Source of the DNA: Siphonodentalium dalli
Lineage: Eukaryota; Mollusca; Scaphopoda; Gadilida; Siphonodentaliidae
Direction: 5' to 3'
Length of the DNA stretch: 64,000 bases
Assembly (NCBI GenBank): GCA_032622095.1
Contig: CP136062.1
Location: 154,062,875 to 154,126,874, forward strand
Below, in pieces: positions 21,501-32,645 of the stretch. Position 1 is the stretch's first letter. Every line of letters starts with the position of its first letter. The translations under genes and the position numbers were made by a program. The notes under the pieces are model-generated. The model made no database searches, was not told where the DNA came from, and saw only the letters and a list, made by a program, of their open reading frames with translations.

Positions 21501-21963
21501 AATACATTGCCAGCATAAGATGACATGTCAGCTCAATGCAGATACGAAGGCTGTTCGGAACTTGTGAAAACAGTGTGTAGAGAACGGTAACTCTAATTCA
21601 CTCATTAATTACAATTTTGTTCGTGAATATAAATAATATTCGCTCGTCAATCAAGATTAAAAACAGAAAAGTAATCGTAAGATCCAACAGCTATCATGAG
21701 AATCATCTTGTGAAATGAACTTAATCACATTGTCTTCTCCATGCGAGTTCTGAATGATACATGTCGTCTCATTGCAGTATGACACCACAATTGATTAGGA
21801 TTATTGTAGAACTGGGCTCCTTGTTTACCTATTATCCATTGACGAAGTCCGCCACGCGGACACGGATACAAAGCCATCATTTTTTGTGACCACAAAGTGG
21901 TTAAAAATAAAAAAATATAAAGATATTTATGTGTAAATTGAATTATATAATTGAATTATACAT
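21501..21963 (+). repeat. Family A repeat, rest of A2
   Basis: A2 resumes after the TIR element: 'cagcataagatgacatgtca', 'gattaggattattgtagaac', 'gtccgccacgcggacacgga', then the AT-rich link to A3, which is cut at 'tatacat' by family M. Confidence 0.85.
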
Positions 21964-22289
21964 AGAGGATCTCACATGAGTTTCTATTTTATACGGAATT
22001 TATCAACCGAGTTCACTAAATTCGATTTGAGCCGAGGTTTACCGAGGCTCAAATAGAATTTAGAGGACGAGGTTGATTACGTATAAAATAGGACGAGTGT
22101 GAGATACCTTTTATCACATGATCAAATAAACCCGAAGCAACGCGAAATATTCATCGAAAACAACAATCATAAACTACAGCGATCGCAAGTTATTTGAAGA
22201 ACGCCGTGACGTCATCGCACGCGCTGATATTAAACGTGTCTATTACCGATAATTATGAAACTGCTTTTATGGCCAAATTATGTGATAAA
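21964..22289. mobile_element. Non-autonomous insertion (family M), copy 2
   Basis: Near-identical to 13355-13684 except for a 4-base deletion ('gttgattacg' for 'gttgataaattacg') and a few substitutions. It interrupts 'tatacat|gtatatattagatc', which is intact at 18.82 kb. Both M copies therefore sit in an ATACAT|GTAT-like context. Confidence 0.78.
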
Positions 22290-23600
22290 TGTATATATTA
22301 GATCAATTCTAGTACGATTTTCAATTGCGCTGTCTTAAAGATAGATTATCTCTTCATATAACAATTTTGAATTAATAGATTCGTGGGTATAAAATAATAA
22401 ATATGAATTGAAGATCCAAGTCCGGAAACGCTTCTATCAATTAATATTAATTTTATTTCGAATATTTTATTATAAAATGAGATGATTAAATAAGCCTATT
22501 CACTGTTTCGCGATTTTCAAGATGACCGATGGTTCTATATGGTCCGATTCCTAGCATTTTACCCAACCCACCTGTAAAAGGTCATAGTTAAGAAGTAGCT
22601 TGCATCCATTTGTAAACATTCGACAGTGCGAGCATTGTTTTATCAGCATTTTGATGGCATAATTTCAGTTATTCTGAGTGCAACTACGGGTTTAAGAATT
22701 GTTTTGTGGCCATGTCATCTACAGAGTTAGGATATGGTGACGATGGGGACATTCAGACGTTTAAGCTATGTTTTGTCAACAAACTGCTCATAATTTACTG
22801 ATAAATTATAAATAGCGAGTATTTGCGATAAAAAAAATTACGCAAAAACATATATGTGATACACTCAATCCATCTACTGCGCGAAATATACGTATTGTAT
22901 GTATTCAGAGTGATTGTTTAATTAGTTTTATGAAGTTGTCGCACCTGCGAGTCGGTAACGAACTGTTGCTATCTTATTTTGGGAATTCCCAGACTGGAGC
23001 CATATGCTAAAAATAGATGCTACTTCTTAACTTTGACCTCCGGAGACCAAATGGCGGATTCACCGCGAGTTAGTGAACTTACTTATATGGGACACTTCAA
23101 CCCCCTCCCCCAATTTTGTGGAGTGTTACCCCCCCCCCCCCTTGGGGAAAGCTGCAGTCGTTGACCTGATAGCTTCCGACACCCTGTAGCCCTCTATCGG
23201 AGATCGTAGCCCCCCCCCCCCAGTCGGGGTGGGTGGAGTGATGGCACCACCACTAGAGTTACTGCCGTGTAAGACTGTCATGGCAGTATGCCCTGTCATC
23301 TGATATAATTTCATGCCTGAGGCTTTGTCTGATGTATCATTATTTTTAGATATTTCTATTGACTTTATATCGAGAATATTGCTATTAAAGTATTTTTAAT
23401 TGTCATTTTCTGTTAAATTAGGTTAATTTTTTATTAAAAATTGCCAATTTATGCACGAAAATGGTTAACCTTGGAAAAGATGTCCCTCTCAAAATGTAGA
23501 TTTACATTTCCTCTTCAGTTTAGTAATAATAAGGTGTATAAGTGGATGCCGCATATTTTTGTTTTGTAGATCAGCTAGTCAATTAAAAAAAAATGTCCGA
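22290..23600 (+). repeat. Block B, partial copy 3, with an insertion
   Basis: 22290-22493 and 23084-23580 match block B ('gaagatccaagtccggaaac', 'tatgggacacttcaac', 'gcctgaggctttgtctgatg'). The block B join 'gattaaatatgggac' is split by 590 foreign bases. Two poly(C) runs sit at 23129-23140 and 23211-23220. After about 23590 it switches to A1, so the block B tail is missing. Confidence 0.78.
22494..23083. mobile_element. Putative non-autonomous insertion in block B
   Basis: Absent from block B copies 1, 2 and 4. Internal inverted repeats ('aaggtcatagttaagaagta' at 22579 against 'atgctacttcttaactttga' at 23018) suggest a foldback. A 29-codon frame begins at 22711 (MSSTELGYGDDGD...), and an 'aaatggcggattcacc' block lies near the right end. 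The ends and target duplication are not clean, so the boundaries are approximate. Confidence 0.5.
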
Positions 23601-24415
23601 GACAAATAGTCTGGATATATAGGCATTACCTAGGCATATATGTTTTATCTGCATCTGTCGAGACAATAATAGGTGCATAGGTATTACCTTGGTATATATG
23701 TATTACATGTACCCGTCGAAACATATGGACTGTGTGTTTGTGTGGTGTCCTCTACTCACGCCCTAATGAAGATATTGAGTCTGAACTTATACATTGCCAG
23801 CATAAGATGACATGTCAGCTCAATGCAGACACGAAGGATGTTCGGAACTTGTGAACCAAACTCCAGGCAGAGTTATCTCCCATTACTCCACTGAGATATC
23901 ACTGCCATAAGGACATTGGTAAGGATTTCTTACGTGTTCTTAGTTCTTATGTTTTAGGATTAGTCTATATTGTTCTTATCAATACCGAAAGAATTGCCAT
24001 TATTGCAAACTTTTGGTGGTCAAAATAAGATAATAGGTGACTAAATATAGTTCCGACGATATGTAAAAGTAGATTTATCGGTCCGCAAAGTACCATCCTT
24101 GTGGCAGTGCTATATCGCAGTGCTAACGTTTTGGGCGCTGTATGGAGTTTGCTTGTGAACACAGTGTGTAGAGAACGGTAACTCTAATTCACTCATTAGT
24201 TACAATTTTATTTGTGAATATAAATAATTTTAGCTATTTATCACATTCTCTTGTGTATGGTTATAAATGATAAATTTCGTCTCATTGCAGTATGACACCA
24301 CAATTGATTACGATAACTGTAGAACTGGGCTCCTTGTTTACCTCTTATCCAATGACAACGTCCGCGACGCGGATACAAAGCCGTCATTTTTTGTGACCAC
24401 AAAGTGGTTAATTAG
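23600..24415 (+). repeat. Family A repeat, A1 and A2 with insertion
   Basis: A1 ('gagacaaatagtctggatat') and A2 ('cttatacattgccagcataa', 'cattgcagtatgacaccaca', 'gcgacgcggatacaaagccg'). The A2 core is deleted between about 24235 and 24255 relative to other copies, and it is split by the 295-bp element below. Confidence 0.8.
23857..24151. mobile_element. 295-bp MITE with 9-bp target duplication
   Basis: The ends 'caaactcca' and 'tggagtttg' are a 9-bp inverted repeat. 'cttgtgaac' is duplicated exactly on both sides (23848-23856 and 24152-24160). Other A2 copies read 'cttgtgaaaacagtgtgt' here without interruption. No coding capacity. The superfamily is unassigned; a 9-bp duplication would fit Mutator-like mobilisation. 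Confidence 0.8.
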
Positions 24416-25075
24416 ATCAATTAAAGATAGATTATGTCTTCATATAACAATTTTGAATTAATAGATTCGTAGGTATAAAATAATAAATATGAATTGAAGA
24501 TCCAAGTCCGGAAACGCTTCTATCAATTAATATTAATTTTATTTCGAATATTTTATTATAAAATCTGATGATTTAATATGGGACACTTCAGCCCCCTCCC
24601 TTAATTTCGATGAGTGTTACACCCCCCCCCGGCGAAAAGCTGCAGTCGTTGACCTGATAGCTTCCGACACCCTGTAGCCCTCTATCGGGGATCGTATAGC
24701 CCCCCCCCCCATCTTGGTGATGGCACTACCACTAGAGTTACTGCCGTGTAAGACTGTCATGGCAGTATATATATGCCCTGCCATCTGATACAATTTCATG
24801 CCTGAGGCTTTGTCTGATGTATCGTTATTTTTAGATATTTCTATTGACTTATATGGTTGCTTTATATCGAGAATATTGCTATTAAAGTATTTTTAATTGT
24901 CATTTTCTGTTAAATTAGGTAATTTTTTAAATAAAAATACTAACTTTCAAGAGGCTTCATATTGAAAAAATAAAACCAATACTGACCGACATAGCTGATT
25001 TTTTGTTTCATTAAGGTCTATATCTGGATAAAATACTATAAGAAACGCTGTGTGGTAAAATAAATAAGATATCAT
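24416..25075 (+). repeat. Block B, partial copy 4
   Basis: Matches block B from 'tcttcatataacaattttga' to 'gtctatatctggataaaata', with an internal deletion near 24935 and shortened poly(C) runs. It joins directly to A3 at about 25076. Confidence 0.78.
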
Positions 25076-25282
25076 TAATAGGTAGGTGTAAAATCAGTTA
25101 TTGAGTCTTAGATCACTTCAAGTTCTGAGATTTTAAATATTATTGTCAATTTAAAGTAATTTCTTGCTGTTGTCACATGAATTGGCCAATACACTGACTG
25201 TATACTAAAGACAAGCTTTACACGGGTCAACTCAATACTTACGCTAAATTTATCAAAGGACTAAACACAGAGAGCTCTTTAA
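25076..25282 (+). repeat. Family A repeat, A3, cut by a TTAA element
   Basis: 'attgagtcttagatcacttc', 'attattgtcaatttaaagta', 'ctcaatacttacgctaaatt' and 'agagagctcttta' match A3 up to the TTTAA where the transposon enters. A3 continues at 30576. Confidence 0.75.
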
Positions 25283-25351
25283 CACACCGGTCACCCGCGT
25301 ATCACCAACACGTACCGCCGATCGAGGATCCGATCAAGACTACCCCGTGCG

Positions 25352-25540
25352 ATGGAAGAAGATATACGTATGCTAACATCGCTAAAATGACAGCAAATCG
25401 ATATCCCAGAAGAACAGTTAACCACATATTATATAGATGGATTATCACTCGTTGATAGAAATTCTCTGACCCATTTAAATCGTGACTTTTCTAATGATTT
25501 GAAAGGATTATTTGGAAAATTTTACAGTCTGAGGAAATAA
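25352..25540 (+). pseudogene. Possible decayed N-terminal exon inside the TTAA element
   Basis: From the ATG at 25352, 62 codons run to a TAA with one in-frame TGA at codon 13. It starts MEEDIRMLTSLK; after the stop it continues with acidic and basic residues in a protein-like mix (IDIPEEQL, DFSNDLKGLFGKFY). It begins 70 bases inside the left TIR, where a transposase first exon or captured exon could sit. No family is recognised and chance cannot be excluded. Confidence 0.3.
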
Positions 25541-27629
25541 TTCTGACTAAATATTGATATAATCACAACCGTGTTCAATTGTCCATGTCATCCTGAAGCT
25601 ATTCGGGAAGATGTGTATTACTTTTGACAGGAACAAGTCCTTGTCGTGTGTTAGAATCATACAAAAACGCCAAATTATGGATTTAAATAATTGCTGTCGA
25701 TAATTTTATGAGTATCAACAAATCGGTGTAATTTCTTGTGAAAGTACCTATTGTCGCGGTTGAAGTACCCACTGGTGCGGATATTTTGCAAACGTCCAAA
25801 GTGTTTTCCTGATTTAAAAGTCTTTTTGTTTCTCTTTCCTGGTAACATTTCAACAAAAACAACAACAACAACAACAAGATATTGATTAATAAATGGTGAC
25901 AGAAGCTCCGCACATTTGTCTGGGGACTACGAAATACAATCTCAGGGGTTTGTCACTAAGGGTGGATACACACATGCATGTAATCTCTGTAATTATCGTG
26001 TATTTGTCGTTTTACATGGATCATACAGACCATGTAATATGTGTCCTTTGACAACCCAATCATTACGGCTATGTTTGACCACAGTGAGTCAAGCTCTGCG
26101 CGTGCAGAGAGCCGTTGACTGAACGAAGTCGTCAGGTCACTTAAAATAATTGTTCGCGCGATAACACAAATGTTGGACTTTCTGTTTAAATCATTGTCAG
26201 TCTTCTCTTGATTTTATACAGGTGATGGCACCAGGATTTCCCCAAAGCAGGGGCTATGATCCCCAACATGGGGGAATATTATCAGGATCTCCTTACGCAT
26301 GGGCTATATGATCCCCGACTTGGGGCTATATATGATCCCGATAGCTACCATCGGGCGGGGTGGCTAACTCTGAGCTATTTAAGTAAAACATATTATATTG
26401 TACCTTCTTGTCCAGATTATTCCGGCCGATACATTCAAATAAGTCCCTTAGCGACTTGAAGCTTTCGAAACCCCACTCCAAGCAAGCATCATAGTCGAAC
26501 ATGTTCTATATCAAGCCTGCATGTATACACCAGCTGTGTCGCTTCTGGTGTTCGTATCTTAATAAAATGCCAGATATCACAAAGACTTAACTAATTTCCA
26601 CATCCGTAAGAGAAGACCTGTTTTGGACTGGCCTTAAATGTCTTGATAACAGAGAGTTTGACTTTGCTTATGACTACTCACTTGTCTGGCCTGTTAACAA
26701 TGAACCTCTCGCGCGCAGGTGATCAATGTTGTCAATTATTGGTGCGGTCATGTAAAATACATGTATTTTACATACAGAGATTACATGCATGTGTGTATCC
26801 ACCCTAAGAACAAAATCATTTTACAAGAATACGGCGTTCCAGACACACGTCAATATACAAACTGGCTCATGTTCATATAAAAGTAAGTCGCGCGGGAACA
26901 CGTTTACCGCTAAAGAGTACCCGCAACGTCATGCAAAAGCATGCTGTGGAAACTCTGGCTGCTCATCCTCAGAATGTACGCTGTGTTACTCTGACGCAAA
27001 CAGTTTAAAAGTTCACAGAATTGCCCAGTCTTATTAAAACCAGACCTAATTTTCATTACTTTCAACTTATTTGACTGTAAGGAAACCTTGGTCTAGTTAT
27101 TACTAGACTGAGAATTGCCGTACACAGTGGGACCATATTCAGTTGTGAATGTGGCATGGTTTACAAGTACAACACTGGCCATACAAACCACAGACAGAAG
27201 ACAACGAATTAAGTGTTCACAATAAAGCAATGTCTTCCAATTGATGACTAACACACTTATGGGTCAGAGGACGTGGCTGTCAGATCCCAGTTGGGGGGAA
27301 TTTCCAACTGCACCCATCCACGAACAGCCAGACCAAATCCATAGAGTTGACATACCATTGCATCAACCTTGGTTGGAAATTTCCAACTGGCATTTCAAAC
27401 TCATCAACTGTTGGACATTTTCCGAACTAAGGTTGTAATATGTTCAACTGATGGCCATTTCAGACAAAATTTATAAAATAAATATGCTTTCGTTCTTCTG
27501 AAAACAACATACCCCCCTTAATTACTGTTTGGAAAATCAAACAATGGAAACAATTTTAATCTATTATATACTTAGTGTACATAACGTTTCCAACTAACGT
27601 TGTGTCATGAATAAAATTTCCGATTGTTG
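25541..27629. other. Interior of the TTAA element, no supported gene
   Basis: It contains an (AAC)n-like microsatellite near 25860-25876, 'ccccaacatggggg' and 'ccccgacttggggc' blocks near 26260-26330 resembling block B, and short open frames (60-80 codons). A 27260-27440 segment with 'gaggacgtggctgtcagatc' and 'ggttggaaatttccaactgg' is related to the hAT-like element at 36.1-37.5 kb. Nothing is recognisable as transposase. Confidence 0.5.
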
Positions 27630-29009
27630 CAGGGGGGGGGGGGGGGTCGGAAAAAAATTCCAGGCACGCATGATGGGGTGGGTGGGTGTCTCTCGGGTCC
27701 GAAAAGCAGTTTTTTCCATGTGCCAATTTTTTTCTTCCGTTTCTGCTATTGAGTCTTATTTTGATGTGTTTTGAACAGAAACAGCTCATACATAGTTAAT
27801 AGCAATGCTATAATATATATAGAGGTTATCAGAAGTTGGATCAGTTGCACAATGGCCAACAATAACCCAAATTCAACTTGATAGAACAAGAAACTGCGCT
27901 ACCGGTATTGGAAAATGGAAACATAAAATTTAATCAGGATTCCATCTACTGATACAACAAAATAAGAATAACTATGCAGAACTCAGCTGAAAATAAGCAA
28001 CAAAATGAAAGCACACTTGACCATATGTGACATGGAAATAAAGATATAATAAATAATGGAATAAAATAGACTTTTGACAACGTAAAACATAAAATCTTAA
28101 CATATAAATTGAAGGCCAGCCGGGCCAGCTTGAACAATTTCAAATTGTTATCCAAGTTAATGTTGATCAGCTTGTAATTTTAATCACAGTGACAAAGATG
28201 TTATCGTCACTGATATCGTGAGCAAAAAAGAAGTGAGATTGGGCTTTCCATCCATATGTTATTCCCAATTATTACGAAGCTATTACTTCAGGCAGTGGCT
28301 ACCAGCCTGCTATTACATGCTATAACACGTTTCCTCAGTTCTGGTTTCTGAGATGCCCCAAGAAGAGTCATGCGGGTATATCATGGTTATGTTTGGTATT
28401 AGCATTATTCTTCAAACTAGGATGAACTGGGATGGATGAAGTTGAACAGTTGTATTTCCACATGTTTTGATAAACAATTTGGTTCAAGTAATATATCACA
28501 TAGCAAATATCAAAATATCAAATATTCTGAAATGTGTTGTACCATGTAGTCTGTAGAATACTCAAATGTGATTATGTGACTATAGATCATGTGACTATAT
28601 ATTATGAAAATGAATGTTAATAAAAACTTTGGCACTCTGCCTATCCCTAGAAATGTGATTATGTTGACACATTTCTTGATTAATGACACTTATATGATAA
28701 ATTCCAATAGTATCGTTATCTTCATTATGCACTGTTCTATTAAAATCTCACGCAATAAACTATGATAATGTAGGATAATCAGGAATAATCAGCTATTTGG
28801 TTGGTCAATTGATAATTTTCTAAAATTTAGGGCGTGGGTGTCCAAAACTGACCGGAAAAAAAAATCCTGAAACGGAAAAAAGGGTGGGTGTCCAAAATTG
28901 CCTGGAAAAAAAAGGCCGGAAACGAAAGAAATTGGGTGGGTGGGTCCCCCGAGGCCGGAAAATATTAAAATGATCATACATGCCTGGAAAGTTTTCCGAC
29001 CCCCCCCCT
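27630..29009. mobile_element. hAT-like non-autonomous element with poly(G) ends
   Basis: It starts 'cagggggggg' followed by 'gtcggaaaaaaattccaggc' and ends 'gccggaaaatatt...ttttccgacccccccct'. A perfect 8-bp duplication 'gattgttg' flanks it (27622-27629 and 29010-29017). Subterminal 'gggtgggtgtccaaaa' motifs are repeated at the right end. The internal 1.1 kb is AT-rich without a transposase. Ends and duplication length match the elements at 8019 and 44281. Confidence 0.85.
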
Positions 29010-29017
29010 GATTGTTG

Positions 29018-30575
29018 AAAGAAATTACCAAAACTACCCCATGTCGACACGCTCATTTATGGAGCGATAACGGGGAGAAGTTGGCTATCATTATGGGTAA
29101 AACATTAATTGATAACTGTTTATTATGGAACATTGGTTAAGGGATTTGAGTGTCTACTCCGCCAAAGTTTGTCAATATGGTCAATAGTTGGAAATGTCAT
29201 GCATGCCACTTTACTTGGCAATTGTAGATTAGTCGATTTGTGTCAGATATATTGTGGACTGAAATGTCAATTATTTGAAATGGCCAACCATATGGGTGTA
29301 ACGTTGAAAATTAAACTCAAAGATTGACAGTTTGTGTTACATGTACAAGCTCCAACTCGATGTGGTTGATCTGATAACACATGCTGGATCCGAGCTGATA
29401 ATTTCTGGAATCCTGAGGCTCTTGTATTGTTGTTGTTGTTGTAGGTGGCGGTGGCGGTGCCTTGTTGGTTATCACCATTATTGTTGATCAATGTGGTGTT
29501 GATGGTATTGCTGAGTCGTCTTCGGTATTGGTGGTGGTATAGCTATGGTCATTAGATACGGATATTTTTCTCTGAGTATGTGATTTGGGGGGGGGGGGGG
29601 GCTAACCCCGGGATGGTCGAAAGGGCCGAGAGGCCCTTTCCTTCACCCCATTATTATTATTTTTCTTTTCTTAAATGCAGCTATATATAGATGGTATTCG
29701 CGCAGCGTTATCCCGTCGTCCACGGACACAAATATTTCACTATTACTTTGTGAAATTGCAGATGGTCATAATCCATGATGTGTTATACGCTATAGCATCC
29801 GTTGTGTCCTGTTGTGTGATCTAATGTCAATTTTACGTACTCTATAGTTCTTCATGCTGATGTTATTTGATGGCGTGTTCGACTGCCACTCGAAGATGTT
29901 AAAAAATAGTCGGCAAAATCTGACATCAGAACGGTCTCTGGACCTGATCTGCCTTCTCATTTCTGTGAAAAAAATGGAAACATAACGTTAAGTTACATAA
30001 AATATAATCCTGGAACTAATAAATGTTTTTAAAAGACGGCCAGACGGGGAAAATCGGTTGAAAACCCATCAGTTCCATCTAATTACATATACCGTTTAAT
30101 GGCATGCTATGTTCCAGAGTTATAATCTGTCCGACGTGTCCTAAATTCAAGAAACATTCCAATTTTAGGAAACTTTAACACCGAGTCGGTTGGTACTCAA
30201 AACGTATTTCTCACCGCAACAACGGTACTTGTCACCGAGTTGTTGGTACAGATTTTTTTCAATCAACGTTTTGATCCGTCCGGCGCCAGTTGTTATTAGT
30301 AAAAAAAAGCGATTAATACTGTTATTTCCATTTTCGCTGTAGTTATCACTGAATACAAAGAGATTATTCAAAGAAAGCAAACATATCAGATTATCAACAA
30401 ACAGGAATATTGGAATGGATTTATTTTCGTAATATTAAACCGGAAATAATTATAAATAAAATGCATATAAAAAAATAAACTCACATTCTGTTGACTCCAA
30501 AACATTGAACAGACGACCGGATATCCGTGCCAATAGGTACTCCACCGTGTTGGTGATACGCGGGTGACCGGTGTG
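29018..30575. other. Right interior of the TTAA element, no supported gene
   Basis: It holds 'ttgttgttgttgttg' and GGC-rich simple sequence near 29428-29460, a 16-base poly(G) run near 29587, and the hairpin 'gaaagggccgagaggccctt' near 29619. A 71-codon minus-strand frame at 30165-30380 looks protein-like at its C-terminal end but has no recognised family. Confidence 0.45.
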
Positions 30576-31235
30576 TTTAAGGCTAAGAAACAAACAAGAA
30601 TGGGACTTTGTTTTCTGACGAAATAAATTGTCTGATTCCAAGGATATTGTATGAGGCAAATATACTGGGTATATATATATTACATGGGTATATAGGTATC
30701 ATATGTATCTGTCGAGACAAATAGACTGGGTATATCGGTATATGTATCTATTACCTGTATCTGTCGAGGGGTGTGTGTATGATCTCCCCTACTAACACCC
30801 ATTGACCTGATGAAGACACTGAGTCGGAACTTATCCATTGCAAGTGTAATATGACATGTCAGGTTGATGCAGATGGGAAGGATGTTCGGTGCTTGTGAAC
30901 AGTGTGCAGAGAAAGGTAACTCTAATTCTCTCATTAATTATAATTTTGTTCGCGAATATAAATAATATTCGCTCTGTCAATCAAGATTTAAAACAGAGAA
31001 TTAAGCGTAAGGTCCAACAGGTATTATTGAGAATCATTTTATGAAGGTAATTTTATTATAATCTCTTGTCCATGCGAGTTATAAATTATAAATGTAATCT
31101 CATTGCACAATTTATTAGGATTATTGTAGAACTGGGCTCCTTGTTTACCTTTTATCCGATGACGACGTCCGCGACACGGATATGAAGCCATCATTTTTTT
31201 GTGACCACAAAGTGGTTTAAAAATAATAATAAAAA
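30576..31235 (+). repeat. Family A repeat, A3 end, A1 and full A2
   Basis: After the TTAA element: 'aagaaacaaacaagaatggg', then A1 ('tgtcgagacaaatagactgg') and A2 ('atgacatgtcaggttgatgc', 'ctctgtcaatcaagatttaa', 'gaactgggctccttgtttac', 'gtgaccacaaagtggtttaa'). This is a relatively diverged A2. Confidence 0.82.
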
Positions 31236-31793
31236 ATTAAAAAAATTATGTGTTAATTGAATTATTTAATTATTTTTTGTATTACATCAATTCTAGTAAT
31301 GAGATTTCGAACAGCGTTGTCAATTTAAGGTATTTCTAACTGTTGACATCTTCTGGCCACCTGAATTGGCAAATAAACAGACGGTATATACCATTATAGA
31401 AGCTTTATTTTGGACTACTCAATACTTACGCGAAATTTAGGCATATATGAATTTATCAGCTGTTTTCAACTTTCCGCACATAAGTGAAATAAAAAACGCT
31501 CTTTATTTTTACCATTCCAGGATATGACTAAACATTCTTCAATGTTTAAGTCGAAGAGGAATACATGCTCTTATTTCAAAGAGGTTGTCCGAGACAAATA
31601 GTCTGGATATGTAGTTAGTATCTGTATCTGTCGAAACATATAGATTGGGTATATAGATATTACATGTATCTGCCGAAGGGTGTTTTCATGAACTCCTCTA
31701 CTCGCGTCCGTGATGCAGACACTGAGTCTGAACGTATCCATTGCCAGCATTAGTATAAGATGACATGTCAGCTCAATGCAGATATGAAGGCTA
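31236..31793 (+). repeat. Family A repeat, last A3, A1 and partial A2
   Basis: 'attatttaattattttttgt', 'tggccacctgaattggcaaa', 'ctcaatacttacgcgaaatt', 'aaaaaacgctctttattttt', then A1 and the first 110 bases of A2 ending 'gctcaatgcagatatgaagg'. The array stops here where family T sequence begins. Confidence 0.8.
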
Positions 31794-32290
31794 GCATTAT
31801 ATTGTTGTAATTAATCGATTATGATAACTCAAGCGTATTTTGAAGAAATGTTGTTGTTGTTGTTGTAACTTGATGATATGGGGACCGTATATGGTCGGAT
31901 TGAGTACCTGTAACTGCTAGAATTGCAGCTGTGTCTGTACCTGGATCTAATGCCATTTTGGATCGGGGTGGGGTGTGTGGGTTGAATGTTTAGAATGTCT
32001 TGGGGCCACCATATAACACCCTTTGTTTGACCTAAATCGGTCAAGGGGCCGACAAATGGCATGGTGCCCTATTTCAACCCATCCGGACGGCCGCCATTTT
32101 GGATCGGGGTGCGGTGTGGGGGTGAATTCTAACCACTGTCAACTATGGTATAAAATTTCCCGAAACGTGTTATTTATCAACATGTTGTTCAACGAAATAT
32201 GGCCGTATTGTCATTTGATTATCATGATATTTGGCCGTTTTACAACTTGATTTGAGAGTTATCCATCTTCATCCGCAATTGACCACAATC
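31793..32290. repeat. Rearranged family T fragments
   Basis: 31793-31912 matches the right half of the 2.25-2.60-kb element ('ggtcggattgagtacctgta'). 32128-32290 matches its middle in the opposite orientation ('accactgtcaactatggtat', 'gagttatccatcttcatccg'). Between them 'ccattttggatcggggtg' occurs twice, about 140 bases apart, a small tandem repeat. Confidence 0.65.
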
Positions 32291-32446
32291 AGCATGTTTG
32301 TGTGAAGGCCCTGTAACGTTGGAAGAAATTAAATCATCTTCGAAACATATGGACTCTGGCAAAGCCCCCCCCCCCCCCTGACTTGCTTTGATCATATAGG
32401 GCCGAAGTTACTCATCTGATACACTAGATATGTTTATCGGGGTCAT

Positions 32447-32645
32447 TAAGTGAACGTTCAGACGACCACGATTCAATCACGTCAAAATAGCAAGTCAAAA
32501 AATAATATCAAGCACTGTTTGATTTTAGATTCGAAATCGTGGCATAGTACGACGACATCGCAATCGTGTGAACAAACTATCCACGATCTCGTCGGGCCCG
32601 ATTCCACCACTTACGATTGAATCGTGGTCGTCTGAACGTTCACTA
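32447..32645. mobile_element. 199-bp MITE
   Basis: A 29-bp inverted repeat begins 'taagtgaacgttcagacgac' at 32447, with the complement ending at 32645. The interior is about 140 bp with weaker self-complementarity ('cgaaatcgtggcatag', 'cacgatctcgtcgggc'). It directly abuts the next element, 3 bases away. Target duplication not resolved. Confidence 0.78.

Larger units (their letters stand above)
25283..30575. mobile_element. 5.3-kb TIR transposon with TTAA-type target site
   Basis: The left end 'cacaccggtcacccgcgtat' and right end 'atacgcgggtgaccggtgtg' form a perfect 30-bp inverted repeat. TTTAA flanks both sides (25278-25282 and 30576-30580). Outside sequences rejoin an A3 block: 'gctctttaa' on the left, 'tttaaggctaagaaacaaac' on the right, compared with 'ctctttaatgtttaagtcga' at 5.81 kb. 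TTAA sites are used by piggyBac and Kolobok families (knowledge); no transposase long enough to decide is visible. It carries a nested hAT-like element (27630-29009) and mostly unassigned DNA. Confidence 0.8.
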
